Shown: positions 1 through 8,333 of the stretch, in pieces
How the letters are laid out: each line of letters starts with the position of its first letter
How positions within the stretch are numbered: position 1 is the stretch's first letter
From: Syntrophaceae bacterium UBA6255
Lineage (GTDB): Bacteria > Desulfobacterota > Syntrophia > Syntrophales > Smithellaceae
DNA length: 19,120 nucleotides
Direction of reading: 5' to 3'
Assembly (NCBI GenBank): GCA_002441205.1
Contig: DJVN01000090.1
Coordinates: forward strand, 1 to 19,120
Made by a program: the position numbers and the translations under genes
The notes under the pieces: model-generated
The model's database searches: none
Told to the model about the DNA's origin: nothing
Seen by the model: the letters and a program-made list of their open reading frames with translations, nothing else

Positions 1-195
1 AAGGCAAACCTGGCCTATAAAGCCATCAAGCTGGAAAAGGGTCAAAACAGAATTCATTTCTTTTTTAAATCCAGACTCATAGCTTCCCTTTATTTTATCT
101 TCGGGTTAAACGCTCTGGTCTGGTTTATCATTATTATTTATATGACCGGAAAAATTGTTTTTTATCCAAATAAATATCGATGGGTGAATCAATGA
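1..195 (+). CDS. C-terminal end of a membrane protein (YfhO-like?), 5' end outside window
   Basis: An open frame runs from base 1 to a TGA at 193-195 and gives the last 64 residues of a protein whose start lies upstream. The visible part has a short soluble stretch with a basic, glycine-containing turn (LEKGQNRIHFFFKSR) followed by one strongly hydrophobic helix (about residues 29-49) and a short basic tail. A beta-strand and turn followed by a last transmembrane helix is the ending seen in YfhO-type polytopic membrane proteins and some glycan-modifying transferases, so that family is a guess from a small fragment. Its stop overlaps the next gene's start as ATGA (192-195), which indicates translational coupling with that membrane protein. 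Confidence 0.55.
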   Translation, partial: KANLAYKAIKLEKGQNRIHFFFKSRLIASLYFIFGLNALVWFIIIIYMTGKIVFYPNKYRWVNQ

Positions 196-1733
196 AAAAA
201 GGCCTTTTCTACATATCTATAACAGTCATCATTTGTATTCTAACCTTTACAACGAATATACCGGATTTAGATTTATGGGCTCGGCTGGCTGTCGGTTCAA
301 TTTTTTCCCACACCGGCCAAGTGTTAAAGCATGATATTTACTCCTATGTTCCCACAAAAGATTTATGGATAGATCATGAATGGGGATCCGGGGTTGTTTT
401 CTATTTGCTGGTTAATCATTTTGGTGAATGGGGACTGTTTGCTCTTAAAGCTTTGATCCTTTTGGCAATTTTTATATTATTCATCAAAATAATAAAATTA
501 CAAACGAATCAAGAGGCAGCAGGAATTTTTTATTTTATTTTTCTGGGATTCTCGCTTCTGCCTGGCATTGCCAATCTCTTACGATGTCAAATGTTCACCT
601 ATTTGTTTTTTACTTTGTGGATATACCTTTTGGAGAAATTAAGATGCCAAGAAAACAAAATAATAATCTGGGTATTCCCGGTATCCATGCTGTTCTGGGT
701 AAATCTGCATGGCGGTTTTCTTGCCGGTATCGGTTTGGTTATCATTTACGCGATCGGTGAATTCTTAAATCGACAAAAATATCTCAAATATTTTGGCGTA
801 TTAGCCTTAATTATACCCGTGACACTGATCAACCCCTACGGATTAAAATTCTGGAATTACATTATTGATGCGTCGTTAATGACCAGACCCGGTATCCTTG
901 AATGGGCGCCTATCAGTTTAAACGGGCCTTTTCACATTATAAAAGGATTTAACATACATGTGTATAGCGGATTTTTTATTTTCACCTTATTGACGATACT
1001 CGTGGGAATCAAACTTTATCTGCAAAAAGCCTCTCTGGACTGGGCCAGAATTATTCTGGTTGTATTATTATTATATTTAAGCATTAAACGTCAAAGACAC
1101 ACTGCGTTCTTTTTACTGGCTATACCGGCGCTTTTTTATCATCACTACGTAAAATTATTCGAACCTTTATGGAAAATCATCGAAAATCATTTAACGGGAA
1201 AGATCCATAAAGCATGGGCTGTCGTAAAATACAGTTTCGGATATATTTTTCTGACGGTAATATTTGTTTTTATGATGCCCCGAATATCCGGTAAAATTTT
1301 CGTTGATCCGGCGGTTTACCCTGTGGGTTCATTAGAATTCATCAAACAAAATAATATTTCGGGGAATGTGGCCACAACATTCGGCTGGGGAAGTTACGCT
1401 TTCTGGAAATTATATCCCCAGTGTAAAGTTCTCATCGATGGAAGGTACGAAGAAGTATATCCCGATCACATATATTATTCTGCAATGCAGTTTTCTGAAA
1501 ATAAAGGAGATGTTCAGGAGATCATAAAAAAATATAAAACGGATGTGCTGATTTTGTCCAAAAGGAAATATTCTCCTGCGGACGTTCTAACCTTTACAGA
1601 TTGGAACCTTGTTTATGAAGATTTATCCAGTGTTTTACTTTTACCGAAAGACAAGATTAAAGATTTTTATATGTATCCTGATTACAATAATCCGATTTAT
1701 TACAAAGATGATTTGTCCAGGATCATCTATTGA
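192..1733 (+). CDS. polytopic membrane protein, GT-C glycosyltransferase-like
   Basis: This 513-residue integral membrane protein has about ten hydrophobic helices and then a soluble C-terminal region from about residue 365. The first periplasmic loop has acidic motifs after TM1 (DLDLW at 25-29, a D at 48, and DHEW at 61-64), the usual arrangement in GT-C-fold, lipid-linked-sugar-dependent glycosyltransferases, where an acidic pair after TM1 forms the active site. The C-terminal region includes FGWGSYAFW and IDGRYE, a pattern seen in many uncharacterised bacterial members. I chose ATG 192 rather than ATG 180 because it makes an ATGA overlap with the preceding gene and starts MKKGLF directly before TM1; the ATG at 180 would add four residues. 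The pairing with another membrane protein suggests cell-surface glycan assembly. Donor and acceptor cannot be inferred. Confidence 0.6.
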   Translation: MKKGLFYISITVIICILTFTTNIPDLDLWARLAVGSIFSHTGQVLKHDIYSYVPTKDLWIDHEWGSGVVFYLLVNHFGEWGLFALKALILLAIFILFIKIIKLQTNQEAAGIFYFIFLGFSLLPGIANLLRCQMFTYLFFTLWIYLLEKLRCQENKIIIWVFPVSMLFWVNLHGGFLAGIGLVIIYAIGEFLNRQKYLKYFGVLALIIPVTLINPYGLKFWNYIIDASLMTRPGILEWAPISLNGPFHIIKGFNIHVYSGFFIFTLLTILVGIKLYLQKASLDWARIILVVLLLYLSIKRQRHTAFFLLAIPALFYHHYVKLFEPLWKIIENHLTGKIHKAWAVVKYSFGYIFLTVIFVFMMPRISGKIFVDPAVYPVGSLEFIKQNNISGNVATTFGWGSYAFWKLYPQCKVLIDGRYEEVYPDHIYYSAMQFSENKGDVQEIIKKYKTDVLILSKRKYSPADVLTFTDWNLVYEDLSSVLLLPKDKIKDFYMYPDYNNPIYYKDDLSRIIY

Positions 1734-1809
1734 AAAGGACACTAATATCCTGCTTTCTAATTATTTTTTAACAAGATATTTATTTAATTGATCATAAACA
1801 AATCTTTCT

Positions 1810-1838
1810 TTGACACGAGAAATATTTATTAATATACT
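1810..1838 (+). promoter_or_regulatory. sigma70-type promoter for the radical SAM array
   Basis: A perfect -35 TTGACA (1810-1815) is followed by a 17-bp spacer and the -10 hexamer TATACT (1833-1838, five of six consensus). The predicted transcript start is near 1845, giving an untranslated leader of about 70 bases before the ATG at 1914. The rest of the gap 1734-1913 is very AT-rich and shows no convincing hairpin terminator for the upstream membrane genes. Confidence 0.7.
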
Positions 1839-1913
1839 CCTTATCGAAAAAATACTAATACACATTTAATTTATTCATTAAAGGACTATCCGTTGAGAAA
1901 GGTTCGCTTTTAA

Positions 1914-3326
1914 ATGTCAAAGGTTCTATTAATCAAACCAAGATTTCTTATCCCCGATCTCCTTGCCATAACCCAGCCGATGGGCCTGATGTACATTGGC
2001 GCCACGCTCAAGAAAGCGGGTCATGAAACCAGGATTCACGACTGCGGCAGCGATTATAAAGATCTGGATATTCTGCAGCGCACCATGATTGATTGGAGAC
2101 CGGATTTCATCGGCATCAGCATCATCATCACCGAGCTGGAACAAACGAAAAGAATCATGGCTATCATTCGTGAGATTCTGCATGAGGTTCCCGTGACGTT
2201 CGGCGGTCCCTGGCCTTCGGCCAATCCCGAGGAATCCATCAAGGAATACGGAGCGGACTTTGTGGTGATCGGTGAAGGGGAGCTGGTATTTCCCGAATTG
2301 ATTAATGCCATCAATCAAAAGCGTCCGACGGATTCCATTCCGGGCACGGCATCACGGGTGAACGGCAACATCAGAATCAACGAGGGGCGTTATCTTACCG
2401 AAGAGGAACTGGACGCCCTTCCCTTTCCCGCCTGGGAGTTGCTCGATCATTATCTCTATGCGAAAATGCCTTCATTTTCCTGTGTCGGGTTAAGACCCTA
2501 CATGACCATTGTCACATCGCGCGGCTGTCCGTTTAAATGCATTTACTGTCATCAGACCATGGGCAAGGTATTTCGCAAACGTTCCGCTCAATCCGTCCTT
2601 GCGGAGATGGCAGAGCTCTCCTTCCGGCACGGATTTAAAGAATTTGAGATAGCAGATGATTGTTTCAATCTTGATCGCGAAAGGATGTTCGCCATATTGA
2701 CCGGCATCAAAAATAAAATTGGCGATATTAAAATGCATTTTCCCAACGGACTTCGCTCGGATATGCTTGAGCCTGAAGACATGGCGATTTTCAAAAAAGC
2801 AGGAACGGTTTCGGCCTGCTTTGCGATAGAAACGGCCAGTCCGCGACTTCAAAAGTTAATTAAAAAAAATCTCGATATCGAAAAAGCAACCCGGGTTATT
2901 AACGCTTCCGTCAAAGCCGGAATATACTCCACGGGATATTTTATGATTGGATTTCCAACGGAATCCCTTGAGGAAGCTTCTGCTACTGTTGAATATGCCG
3001 TTCGTTCCAACATGCATTGCGCAACATTTATGTTCGTCACGCCGCTCCAGGGAAGCGAACTGGCAAGGATGGCTTCTGATTTTCTGAAAAATCGAAATCA
3101 AACCATTGAATCCTCCAATATCACGTACTTTACCAACCCGCTTAATCTTTCTGCCATGTCGGACCACGACCTTCGGAAAATCTTTCGTAGCGCCTACAGA
3201 CGTTTCTATTTTACTCCGACAAGGATACTGCGTCTGGCTATTTATCATCCGAAAAAACTTTCGCTTCCTTTTTATGCATTCTTATTTCTTATGAAGATTG
3301 TGCCAAGACGGCAAAAAATCGGCTGA
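1914..3326 (+). CDS. B12-binding-domain radical SAM protein, copy 1 of 3
   Basis: The protein has 470 residues. Residues 1-140 form a Rossmann-like cobalamin-binding domain (LLIKPR strand at 5-10, QPMGLMYIGATLKKAGHE at 21-38, FGGPWPSANPEE at 97-108, GEGE at 120-123). The radical SAM core follows, with the 4Fe-4S motif CxxxCxxC at C205, C209 and C212 (SRGCPFKCIYC), a conserved DDCFNLDR, and GFPTE in the later barrel. The N-terminal domain lacks the DxHxxG motif of classic B12 proteins, as is usual for class-B radical SAM enzymes. Members of that class methylate or rearrange unactivated carbons using SAM and cobalamin. The C-terminus ends in hydrophobic and basic segments that may touch membrane. 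An AAAGG at 1898-1902, 11 bases before ATG, is the only Shine-Dalgarno-like site. The substrate is not inferable. Confidence 0.9.
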   Translation: MSKVLLIKPRFLIPDLLAITQPMGLMYIGATLKKAGHETRIHDCGSDYKDLDILQRTMIDWRPDFIGISIIITELEQTKRIMAIIREILHEVPVTFGGPWPSANPEESIKEYGADFVVIGEGELVFPELINAINQKRPTDSIPGTASRVNGNIRINEGRYLTEEELDALPFPAWELLDHYLYAKMPSFSCVGLRPYMTIVTSRGCPFKCIYCHQTMGKVFRKRSAQSVLAEMAELSFRHGFKEFEIADDCFNLDRERMFAILTGIKNKIGDIKMHFPNGLRSDMLEPEDMAIFKKAGTVSACFAIETASPRLQKLIKKNLDIEKATRVINASVKAGIYSTGYFMIGFPTESLEEASATVEYAVRSNMHCATFMFVTPLQGSELARMASDFLKNRNQTIESSNITYFTNPLNLSAMSDHDLRKIFRSAYRRFYFTPTRILRLAIYHPKKLSLPFYAFLFLMKIVPRRQKIG

Positions 3327-3351
3327 TTTATGAATAGGGGTCTGTTTTTCA

Positions 3352-4776
3352 ATGTCCAAAATACTTCTAATTAAACCAAGATTTTTTGATGGCTTCTTTC
3401 ATACTGCAATAACTCAACCGATCGGACTTATGTACATCGGCGCCACTTTGAAAAAAGCAGGTCATGAAACAAAGATTCATGACTGTGCCCTCGATTATAA
3501 AGACCTTCATATCCTTCAACGCACCCTGATGGATTGGAAACCTGATTTCATCGGCATCAGCATCATTGTAACAGAGATTGAGCTCGTTAAAAAAATTATG
3601 AAGATGATTCGGGATATCCTGCCTCATGTCCCTGTAACTTTCGGCGGTCCCTGGCCTTCGGCAAACCCCGATGAATCAATTAAAACATTTGGAGCGGATT
3701 TTGTTGTTCTCGGTGAAGGAGAACTGGTTTTTCCCCAACTGATAGATGCCATTAACAATGGACTCCCCACAGAATCAATTCCCGGTACAGCCTCATTTTT
3801 TAATGGTCATATAAAAATAAATGAAGGCCGTTATCTTACTGAAGATGAACTCAATACGCTTCCTTTTCCCGCCTGGGAACTGCTTGATCACAACCTGTAT
3901 GCAAACACGCCTTCATTTGCCTGCGCTGGCAACAGGCCTCATATGACGGTCATCACGTCCCGGGGTTGTCCGTTCAAGTGCATTTACTGCCATCAGACCA
4001 TGGGCAAAGTGTTTCGAAAAAAATCTTCACAGTCTGTTCTTGCCGAACTCGAGGAACTCCGTTTCCGGCATGGATTCAAAGAATTTGAAATCATTGATGA
4101 CTGCTTCAACCTGGACCGTCAAAGGATGCACGACATTCTTACCGGCATCCGGGACAGGATTGGCGACATCAAACTGCATTTCCCGAATGCCCTTCGATCG
4201 GACATGCTTAAACCGGAAGATGCAGTTCTTTTTAAACAGGCGGGAACTGTGTCTGTCGTCTTTGCCATTGAAACTTCCAGCCCGCGACTACAGAGGATGA
4301 TTAAAAAAAATCTCAATCTTGACAAAGCGGTCGAGGTTATGACCGCGGCCGTCAATGCTGATATATACTGCCTCGGATATTTTATGATGGGTTTCCCGAC
4401 AGAATCGTATGAAGAGGCTTCCGCCACAGTTAAGTTTGCCGCCCGTTCGAAACTGCACCGAGCCTTCTTTTTCAATCCGACACCTCTTGCCGGAACCCAA
4501 CTGGCCGCCATGTCTGAGGACATTCTTAAAGAAAGAAATTACACGCTTGATCCCCGATCTGTAAATTATTTCACCACGGCCTTGAATATTTCTGCTATGA
4601 CGGATCATGAACTTCAATCTATTTTTAGAAATGCTTATTGGCGTTTTTATTTGAACCCGAATAGAATAATAAGATTATTGAAACTGTTCATTCGCCGTCC
4701 TGAACTATTTTCCATCTTCAGGATTTTGAAGCTGTTCACGTTTAAAATTATTCCGCGACGACGTATTACGGCTTAA
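3352..4776 (+). CDS. B12-binding-domain radical SAM protein, copy 2 of 3
   Basis: This 474-residue paralogue is colinear with its upstream neighbour. It starts 25 bases after that gene's stop, with AGGGG (3336-3340) 11 bases before the ATG. The cluster-binding cysteines are C206, C210 and C213, shifted by one residue because the variable loop after LLIKPRF is one residue longer. The FGGPWPSANP, GEGE, DDCFNLDR and GFPTE blocks are all kept. Synonymous positions are visibly more AT-rich than in copies 1 and 3, and many blocks differ from them while those two share long nucleotide runs, so this is the more diverged copy. It is intact, with no frameshift. Function is presumably related to, but not identical with, that of its neighbours: a SAM/cobalamin-dependent radical enzyme of unknown substrate. 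Confidence 0.9.
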   Translation: MSKILLIKPRFFDGFFHTAITQPIGLMYIGATLKKAGHETKIHDCALDYKDLHILQRTLMDWKPDFIGISIIVTEIELVKKIMKMIRDILPHVPVTFGGPWPSANPDESIKTFGADFVVLGEGELVFPQLIDAINNGLPTESIPGTASFFNGHIKINEGRYLTEDELNTLPFPAWELLDHNLYANTPSFACAGNRPHMTVITSRGCPFKCIYCHQTMGKVFRKKSSQSVLAELEELRFRHGFKEFEIIDDCFNLDRQRMHDILTGIRDRIGDIKLHFPNALRSDMLKPEDAVLFKQAGTVSVVFAIETSSPRLQRMIKKNLNLDKAVEVMTAAVNADIYCLGYFMMGFPTESYEEASATVKFAARSKLHRAFFFNPTPLAGTQLAAMSEDILKERNYTLDPRSVNYFTTALNISAMTDHELQSIFRNAYWRFYLNPNRIIRLLKLFIRRPELFSIFRILKLFTFKIIPRRRITA

Positions 4777-4799
4777 ACGATGATTTTACAGGTTTTTTT

Positions 4800-6221
4800 A
4801 TGTCGAAGATACTGTTGATTAAACCGAGATTCTTTGATGACTTCTGGTTTGAAGAATCAATCACCCAGCCGATGGGTCTGATGTACATTGGCGCCACACT
4901 CAAAAAGGCAGGCCATGAAACCAGGATTCATGACTGCGGCAGCGATTATAAAGACCTGCATATCCTGCGGCGTACCATAACGGAATGGAAACCGGACTTC
5001 ATCGGGCTCAGCATCATTATCACCGAGCTGGAACAAACCAAGGCTATCATGAAGCTTATTAGGCAGGAGCGGCCTGATGTTTCCGTGACTTTCGGCGGTC
5101 CCTGGCCTTCGGCCAATCCCGAAGAATCCATCAAGACCCATGGAGCCGACTTTGTGGTCATCGGTGAGGGAGAACTGGTGTTTCCGGAACTCATTGATGC
5201 CGTCAATCAGAAGCTTCCCACGGATGCCATCCCGGGCACGGCCTCCATGGTCAATGGCGGCATAAATATCAATGAAGGCCGTTATCTGACCGAAGATGAA
5301 CTGAACCATCTTCCCTTTCCCGCCTGGAACTTGCTCGATCATAATCTCTACGCCGGCATGCGTTCCATGCCCGGCGTCGGTTGCAGACCCTATATGTCAA
5401 TGGTCACCTCCCGTGGTTGTCCTTTCAAGTGTGCCTATTGTCATCAGACCATGGGCAAGGTGTTTCGCAGACGTTCCGCCGAATCGGTTCTCGCGGAAAT
5501 GAAAGAGCTTCGCTTCCGGCACGGATTCAAAGAATTTGAAATACTCGACGACTGTTTTAATCTGGATCGCCAAAGAATGCTCGAAATAATGACAGGCATA
5601 CGAGAAAAGATTAAAGATGCCCGGCTGCACTTTCCCAACGCGTTGCGAACCGACATGCTTGAACCGGAAGATATGCCTCTTTATAAAAAGGCAGGAACCG
5701 TTTCCGTGCACTTCGCCATCGAAACATCCTCTCCACGGCTGCAAAAATTGATTCACAAAAACCTTGATCTTGAAAAGGCCTCCTCCGTAATGGACGCTTC
5801 CGTCAAAGCCGGTATTTATTCATCGGGTTACTTTATGATCGGTTTCCCGACTGAAACATTCGAGGAAGGATCAGCCACCGTGGATTTTGCGGTGAGATCC
5901 AATTTACACCGGGCCCTCTTTTTCAATCCGAAACCATTTGCAGGAACGGAACTGGCCAGGATGGCCGATGATTTTCAGAAAAGCAGAGATAATTTATCGG
6001 ACACAAAAAAAGCGAATTACTGCAAGGACACCATCAATATATCCGCGATGTCGGATAACGAGTTGCAAACGATTTTTCAAAATGCCTATAAGCGCTTTTA
6101 TATGAATCCAAGAAGGATTTTACGGATGATGTTGCTCATCGTAAAAAATCCTCAGATTTTTACCTTCAAAAGACTTATCGGAATGTTTCTGTTCACCTTT
6201 ATCCCAGGTAAATACAGATAA
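4800..6221 (+). CDS. B12-binding-domain radical SAM protein, copy 3 of 3
   Basis: This is the last of the three tandem paralogues, 473 residues, beginning 23 bases after the previous stop, with ACAGG 7 bases ahead of ATG. The variable N-terminal loop (FFDDFWFEES) is two residues longer than in copy 1, which puts the radical SAM cysteines at C207, C211 and C214. Nucleotide blocks such as that around 5093-5125 are almost the same as in copy 1, pointing to recent duplication or gene conversion. Unlike copies 1 and 2, it lacks the cysteine in the segment just before the cluster motif (SMPGVGC instead of SFSCVG / SFACAG) and carries one five residues later. The reading frame ends only 4 bases from the convergent hydrolase gene, with no visible terminator between them. 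Confidence 0.9.
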   Translation: MSKILLIKPRFFDDFWFEESITQPMGLMYIGATLKKAGHETRIHDCGSDYKDLHILRRTITEWKPDFIGLSIIITELEQTKAIMKLIRQERPDVSVTFGGPWPSANPEESIKTHGADFVVIGEGELVFPELIDAVNQKLPTDAIPGTASMVNGGININEGRYLTEDELNHLPFPAWNLLDHNLYAGMRSMPGVGCRPYMSMVTSRGCPFKCAYCHQTMGKVFRRRSAESVLAEMKELRFRHGFKEFEILDDCFNLDRQRMLEIMTGIREKIKDARLHFPNALRTDMLEPEDMPLYKKAGTVSVHFAIETSSPRLQKLIHKNLDLEKASSVMDASVKAGIYSSGYFMIGFPTETFEEGSATVDFAVRSNLHRALFFNPKPFAGTELARMADDFQKSRDNLSDTKKANYCKDTINISAMSDNELQTIFQNAYKRFYMNPRRILRMMLLIVKNPQIFTFKRLIGMFLFTFIPGKYR

Positions 6222-6225
6222 TCAT

Positions 6226-7272
6226 TTATTCCGTGATGAATCCCTTCTCCCTAAGAAAACTATACCAAACCCGGCCGCGCAATTTATCAAATACCAGCCA
6301 GTGCCCACCCGTACGATAGTAACAATGGGACAAATTCCACTTTTGTTCTAATTTTTCCGTCAGATCGAATGGACAAAGTTTATCTCCTCGTGATGCCACA
6401 ACGAGAATATTATCCGTAGACATTTTCGGTTTAAGATTTAACGGTGAATGAAATTCGGCGGCTCGACGCACCGATGACCGCCAGGCAAGGTCAAACGGAG
6501 ACAGCCTATAAAAAATATCCGCTGATATCGGATAAAGAAAGCTCAGCGCTGGAACCATCATGGCAATAAATTTTGGTTTGCTGCTCAAACAGGCATAAAG
6601 GCCTGCGATATATCCACCCAGACTGGCTCCGATGATGCCAATGTTCTGAATTCCCAGGGCATTGAGAATCAGGCAACAGTTGTTGAGATCATAAACGCTG
6701 TGTGCAACGCATTCATTAGTAAACGCCACATCCCCCAACGTCAGATAAACCCGCCTCGCAGAACGCGGTCCCGCTATTCTTTTCCAGTGAAAAGGGTGAA
6801 TGCAGAGGGCTACATCAAGTCCCATCGAAAATAGCTTGCGAATTTTAAACATACGCTCAGCTTCTTTCGGAGAACCCATCATAAAACCATGCAAGCACAA
6901 AACCGTCTTGCGCGGTTTATCGCCATGCGTCCAACGAATCAAATAGCCGGTTTTATTTTCAGTGTAACTCAGGTAACGCGGGCGCACGAAAGGATTGCGC
7001 GGTTCGAATGAACTGTTAAAAGATATTTCCTGATTTAAACCACCATGATAGGGAATTTGCTTCGTAACACTATGTTCCGGAATCTGTTCGGACAGGTTGA
7101 AAAAAGTGTCCGGTTTATCCGCGTATCCCTGTTCATGATAAAAAGTTATCTCGCGCGCGTACTTATGCCAATCCACATCGCGTTGCGCCTGAAAATGGGC
7201 AATGACCCTCCCAGGCACTAAAAATATCTCGTCCACAAAACTGCCGATAATATTTAACGCGCTTTCCCGCAT
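6226..7272 (-). CDS. alpha/beta hydrolase (348 aa)
   Basis: The protein carries a full alpha/beta-hydrolase catalytic set: oxyanion loop HGF (128-130), nucleophile S217 in GASLGG (215-220), acid D297 in SRGDKLCP, and H324 in TGGHW. About 110 residues precede the core and probably form an N-terminal cap. There is no signal peptide, so a cytoplasmic location is expected. The length and the long N-terminal region resemble uncharacterised alpha/beta hydrolases rather than a defined esterase family; no substrate is suggested. It is the second gene of a two-gene minus-strand unit, 40 bases after another hydrolase. ATG 7272 has no good Shine-Dalgarno sequence, consistent with coupling or readthrough from upstream. 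Confidence 0.8.
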   Translation of the reverse strand: MRESALNIIGSFVDEIFLVPGRVIAHFQAQRDVDWHKYAREITFYHEQGYADKPDTFFNLSEQIPEHSVTKQIPYHGGLNQEISFNSSFEPRNPFVRPRYLSYTENKTGYLIRWTHGDKPRKTVLCLHGFMMGSPKEAERMFKIRKLFSMGLDVALCIHPFHWKRIAGPRSARRVYLTLGDVAFTNECVAHSVYDLNNCCLILNALGIQNIGIIGASLGGYIAGLYACLSSKPKFIAMMVPALSFLYPISADIFYRLSPFDLAWRSSVRRAAEFHSPLNLKPKMSTDNILVVASRGDKLCPFDLTEKLEQKWNLSHCYYRTGGHWLVFDKLRGRVWYSFLREKGFITE

Positions 7273-7312
7273 AGACCATCAATGCTTTCATTTATAAATG
7301 GTCGTCCGGTTA

Positions 7313-8143
7313 TCAGATTTTGTGAAAACTGACAAAATCAATAATATCTCTTACCAGACGAACCGGTTCCTCCAGGGCTGTCATATGCCCCACACCAGGA
7401 TATTCTATGATACAAGCCCCGGGAATTTCTCTGGCCATAAGTTTGCTGGACTCAATAAAGAGAATATCCTTCTCTCCATAAATGATCATCGCCGGACAGC
7501 GTATCGAACGCAGTCCTTCCACTTTGGGATCAGGATCCGTGTAGAATGATCGGACAAATTTAGCAATAGTCTGGCGGTCACCCAGACGAATCATTTCATA
7601 AGCTGATTTCATCAGTTCCTTTGCTTGCGGTGATTCTACAATGCCAATAAAGAAAGGAACGGGGTTGACCCATAAATTTGCTATAATCTGTTCCCAGTCA
7701 TATTTTTCGAAAAAGTGTGCAAGTTTGCCGTGAAAGGATCGTATGGCTGCAGGATTGCCGGGTAAAACTGAAGTGGCTGATCCTGTATCGGTCAGAATCA
7801 GACCAGCCAATCTTTCTGAATTGCGCATGGCGTAACGAACACCGGCAAATCCGCCCGTGGAATGCGTCAATAGATGAAACCGTTCAATTTTCAAATGATC
7901 AGCCAGAGCCTCAATATCATCACCCACCGTGTCAACATCGAAACCACAGGGTTCACCATGAATCACCGTCCGCCCATGACCGCGCATATCCATGGGAATA
8001 AAACGGTGTCCTGCGCAAATCTCTTCGGCAATATTTTTCCAATAGGTTGTGTTCTCAATCAGACCATGCACGGCTATGATGGGGTCGCCACTGCCACGAT
8101 CTTCAAAATAAATTTTTGCATTGTCATGCTCGAAAAAAGGCAT
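7313..8143 (-). CDS. alpha/beta hydrolase (276 aa)
   Basis: This is a compact alpha/beta-fold hydrolase with oxyanion HGL (26-28), nucleophile S95 in THSTGG (the first Gly of the usual GxSxxG is Thr, position 93), acid D226 in YGEKD, and H253 in GVGHMT. The MDMRGHGRT segment (51-59) is typical of the haloperoxidase, epoxide-hydrolase and C-C hydrolase group, so possible activities range from esterase to ring-cleavage-product hydrolase. The frame can extend to ATG 8167, but ATG 8143 is preferred. It has a well-spaced GGGAG nine bases upstream and begins at the usual family start (MPFFEHDNAKIYFED), whereas the GAGG before 8167 is only two bases from the codon. It is the first gene of a pair with the downstream hydrolase. 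Confidence 0.82.
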   Translation of the reverse strand: MPFFEHDNAKIYFEDRGSGDPIIAVHGLIENTTYWKNIAEEICAGHRFIPMDMRGHGRTVIHGEPCGFDVDTVGDDIEALADHLKIERFHLLTHSTGGFAGVRYAMRNSERLAGLILTDTGSATSVLPGNPAAIRSFHGKLAHFFEKYDWEQIIANLWVNPVPFFIGIVESPQAKELMKSAYEMIRLGDRQTIAKFVRSFYTDPDPKVEGLRSIRCPAMIIYGEKDILFIESSKLMAREIPGACIIEYPGVGHMTALEEPVRLVRDIIDFVSFHKI

Positions 8144-8230
8144 ACTGAATTTCTCCCTGCCGTTCATAACCTCGAAAGCTGGTGACTTTTAAATTATATT
8201 TTTACGTTAGTCAATCCAATAATATTAATT

Positions 8231-8236
8231 ATTATA
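8231..8236 (-). promoter_or_regulatory. possible -10 element for the hydrolase pair
   Basis: A perfect TATAAT on the minus strand lies 87 bases upstream of the preferred hydrolase start. No good -35 is found at 16-18 bp, and the surrounding 8168-8333 gap is so AT-rich that chance hexamers are likely. Confidence is therefore low. Confidence 0.25.
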
Positions 8237-8266
8237 CTCTATCTTTTATCTTGGAGTAGCATAGCC

Positions 8267-8296
8267 TTGACAGAAAATATTTGTCATGTTTAATTA
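8267..8296 (+). promoter_or_regulatory. possible promoter with overlapping operator-like inverted repeat, LysE gene
   Basis: TTGACA at 8267-8272 is followed 18 bp later by TAATTA (8291-8296), a weak -10. The -35 overlaps a 19-bp imperfect palindrome (8268-8286) with arms TGACA and TGTCA, seven of nine positions paired. This is the size and placement of a repressor site. The rest of the 8168-8333 gap is AT-rich with no other structure seen. Confidence 0.35.
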
Positions 8297-8333
8297 AAAT
8301 ATAATAAATCAAACCGAACAAATTCAATTTATT

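Noticed and set aside
1609..1791. 60-codon plus-strand frame at the end of the GT-C-like gene
   Set aside because: It overlaps that gene in another frame, has AT-rich low-complexity content and no ribosome binding site.
4119..4523. Minus-strand frames inside the radical SAM genes (also 1929-2318, 2856-3248, 4857-5342, 5397-5756)
   Set aside because: They recur at matching positions in all three paralogues because the sense genes are homologous; none has a plausible start site or domain.
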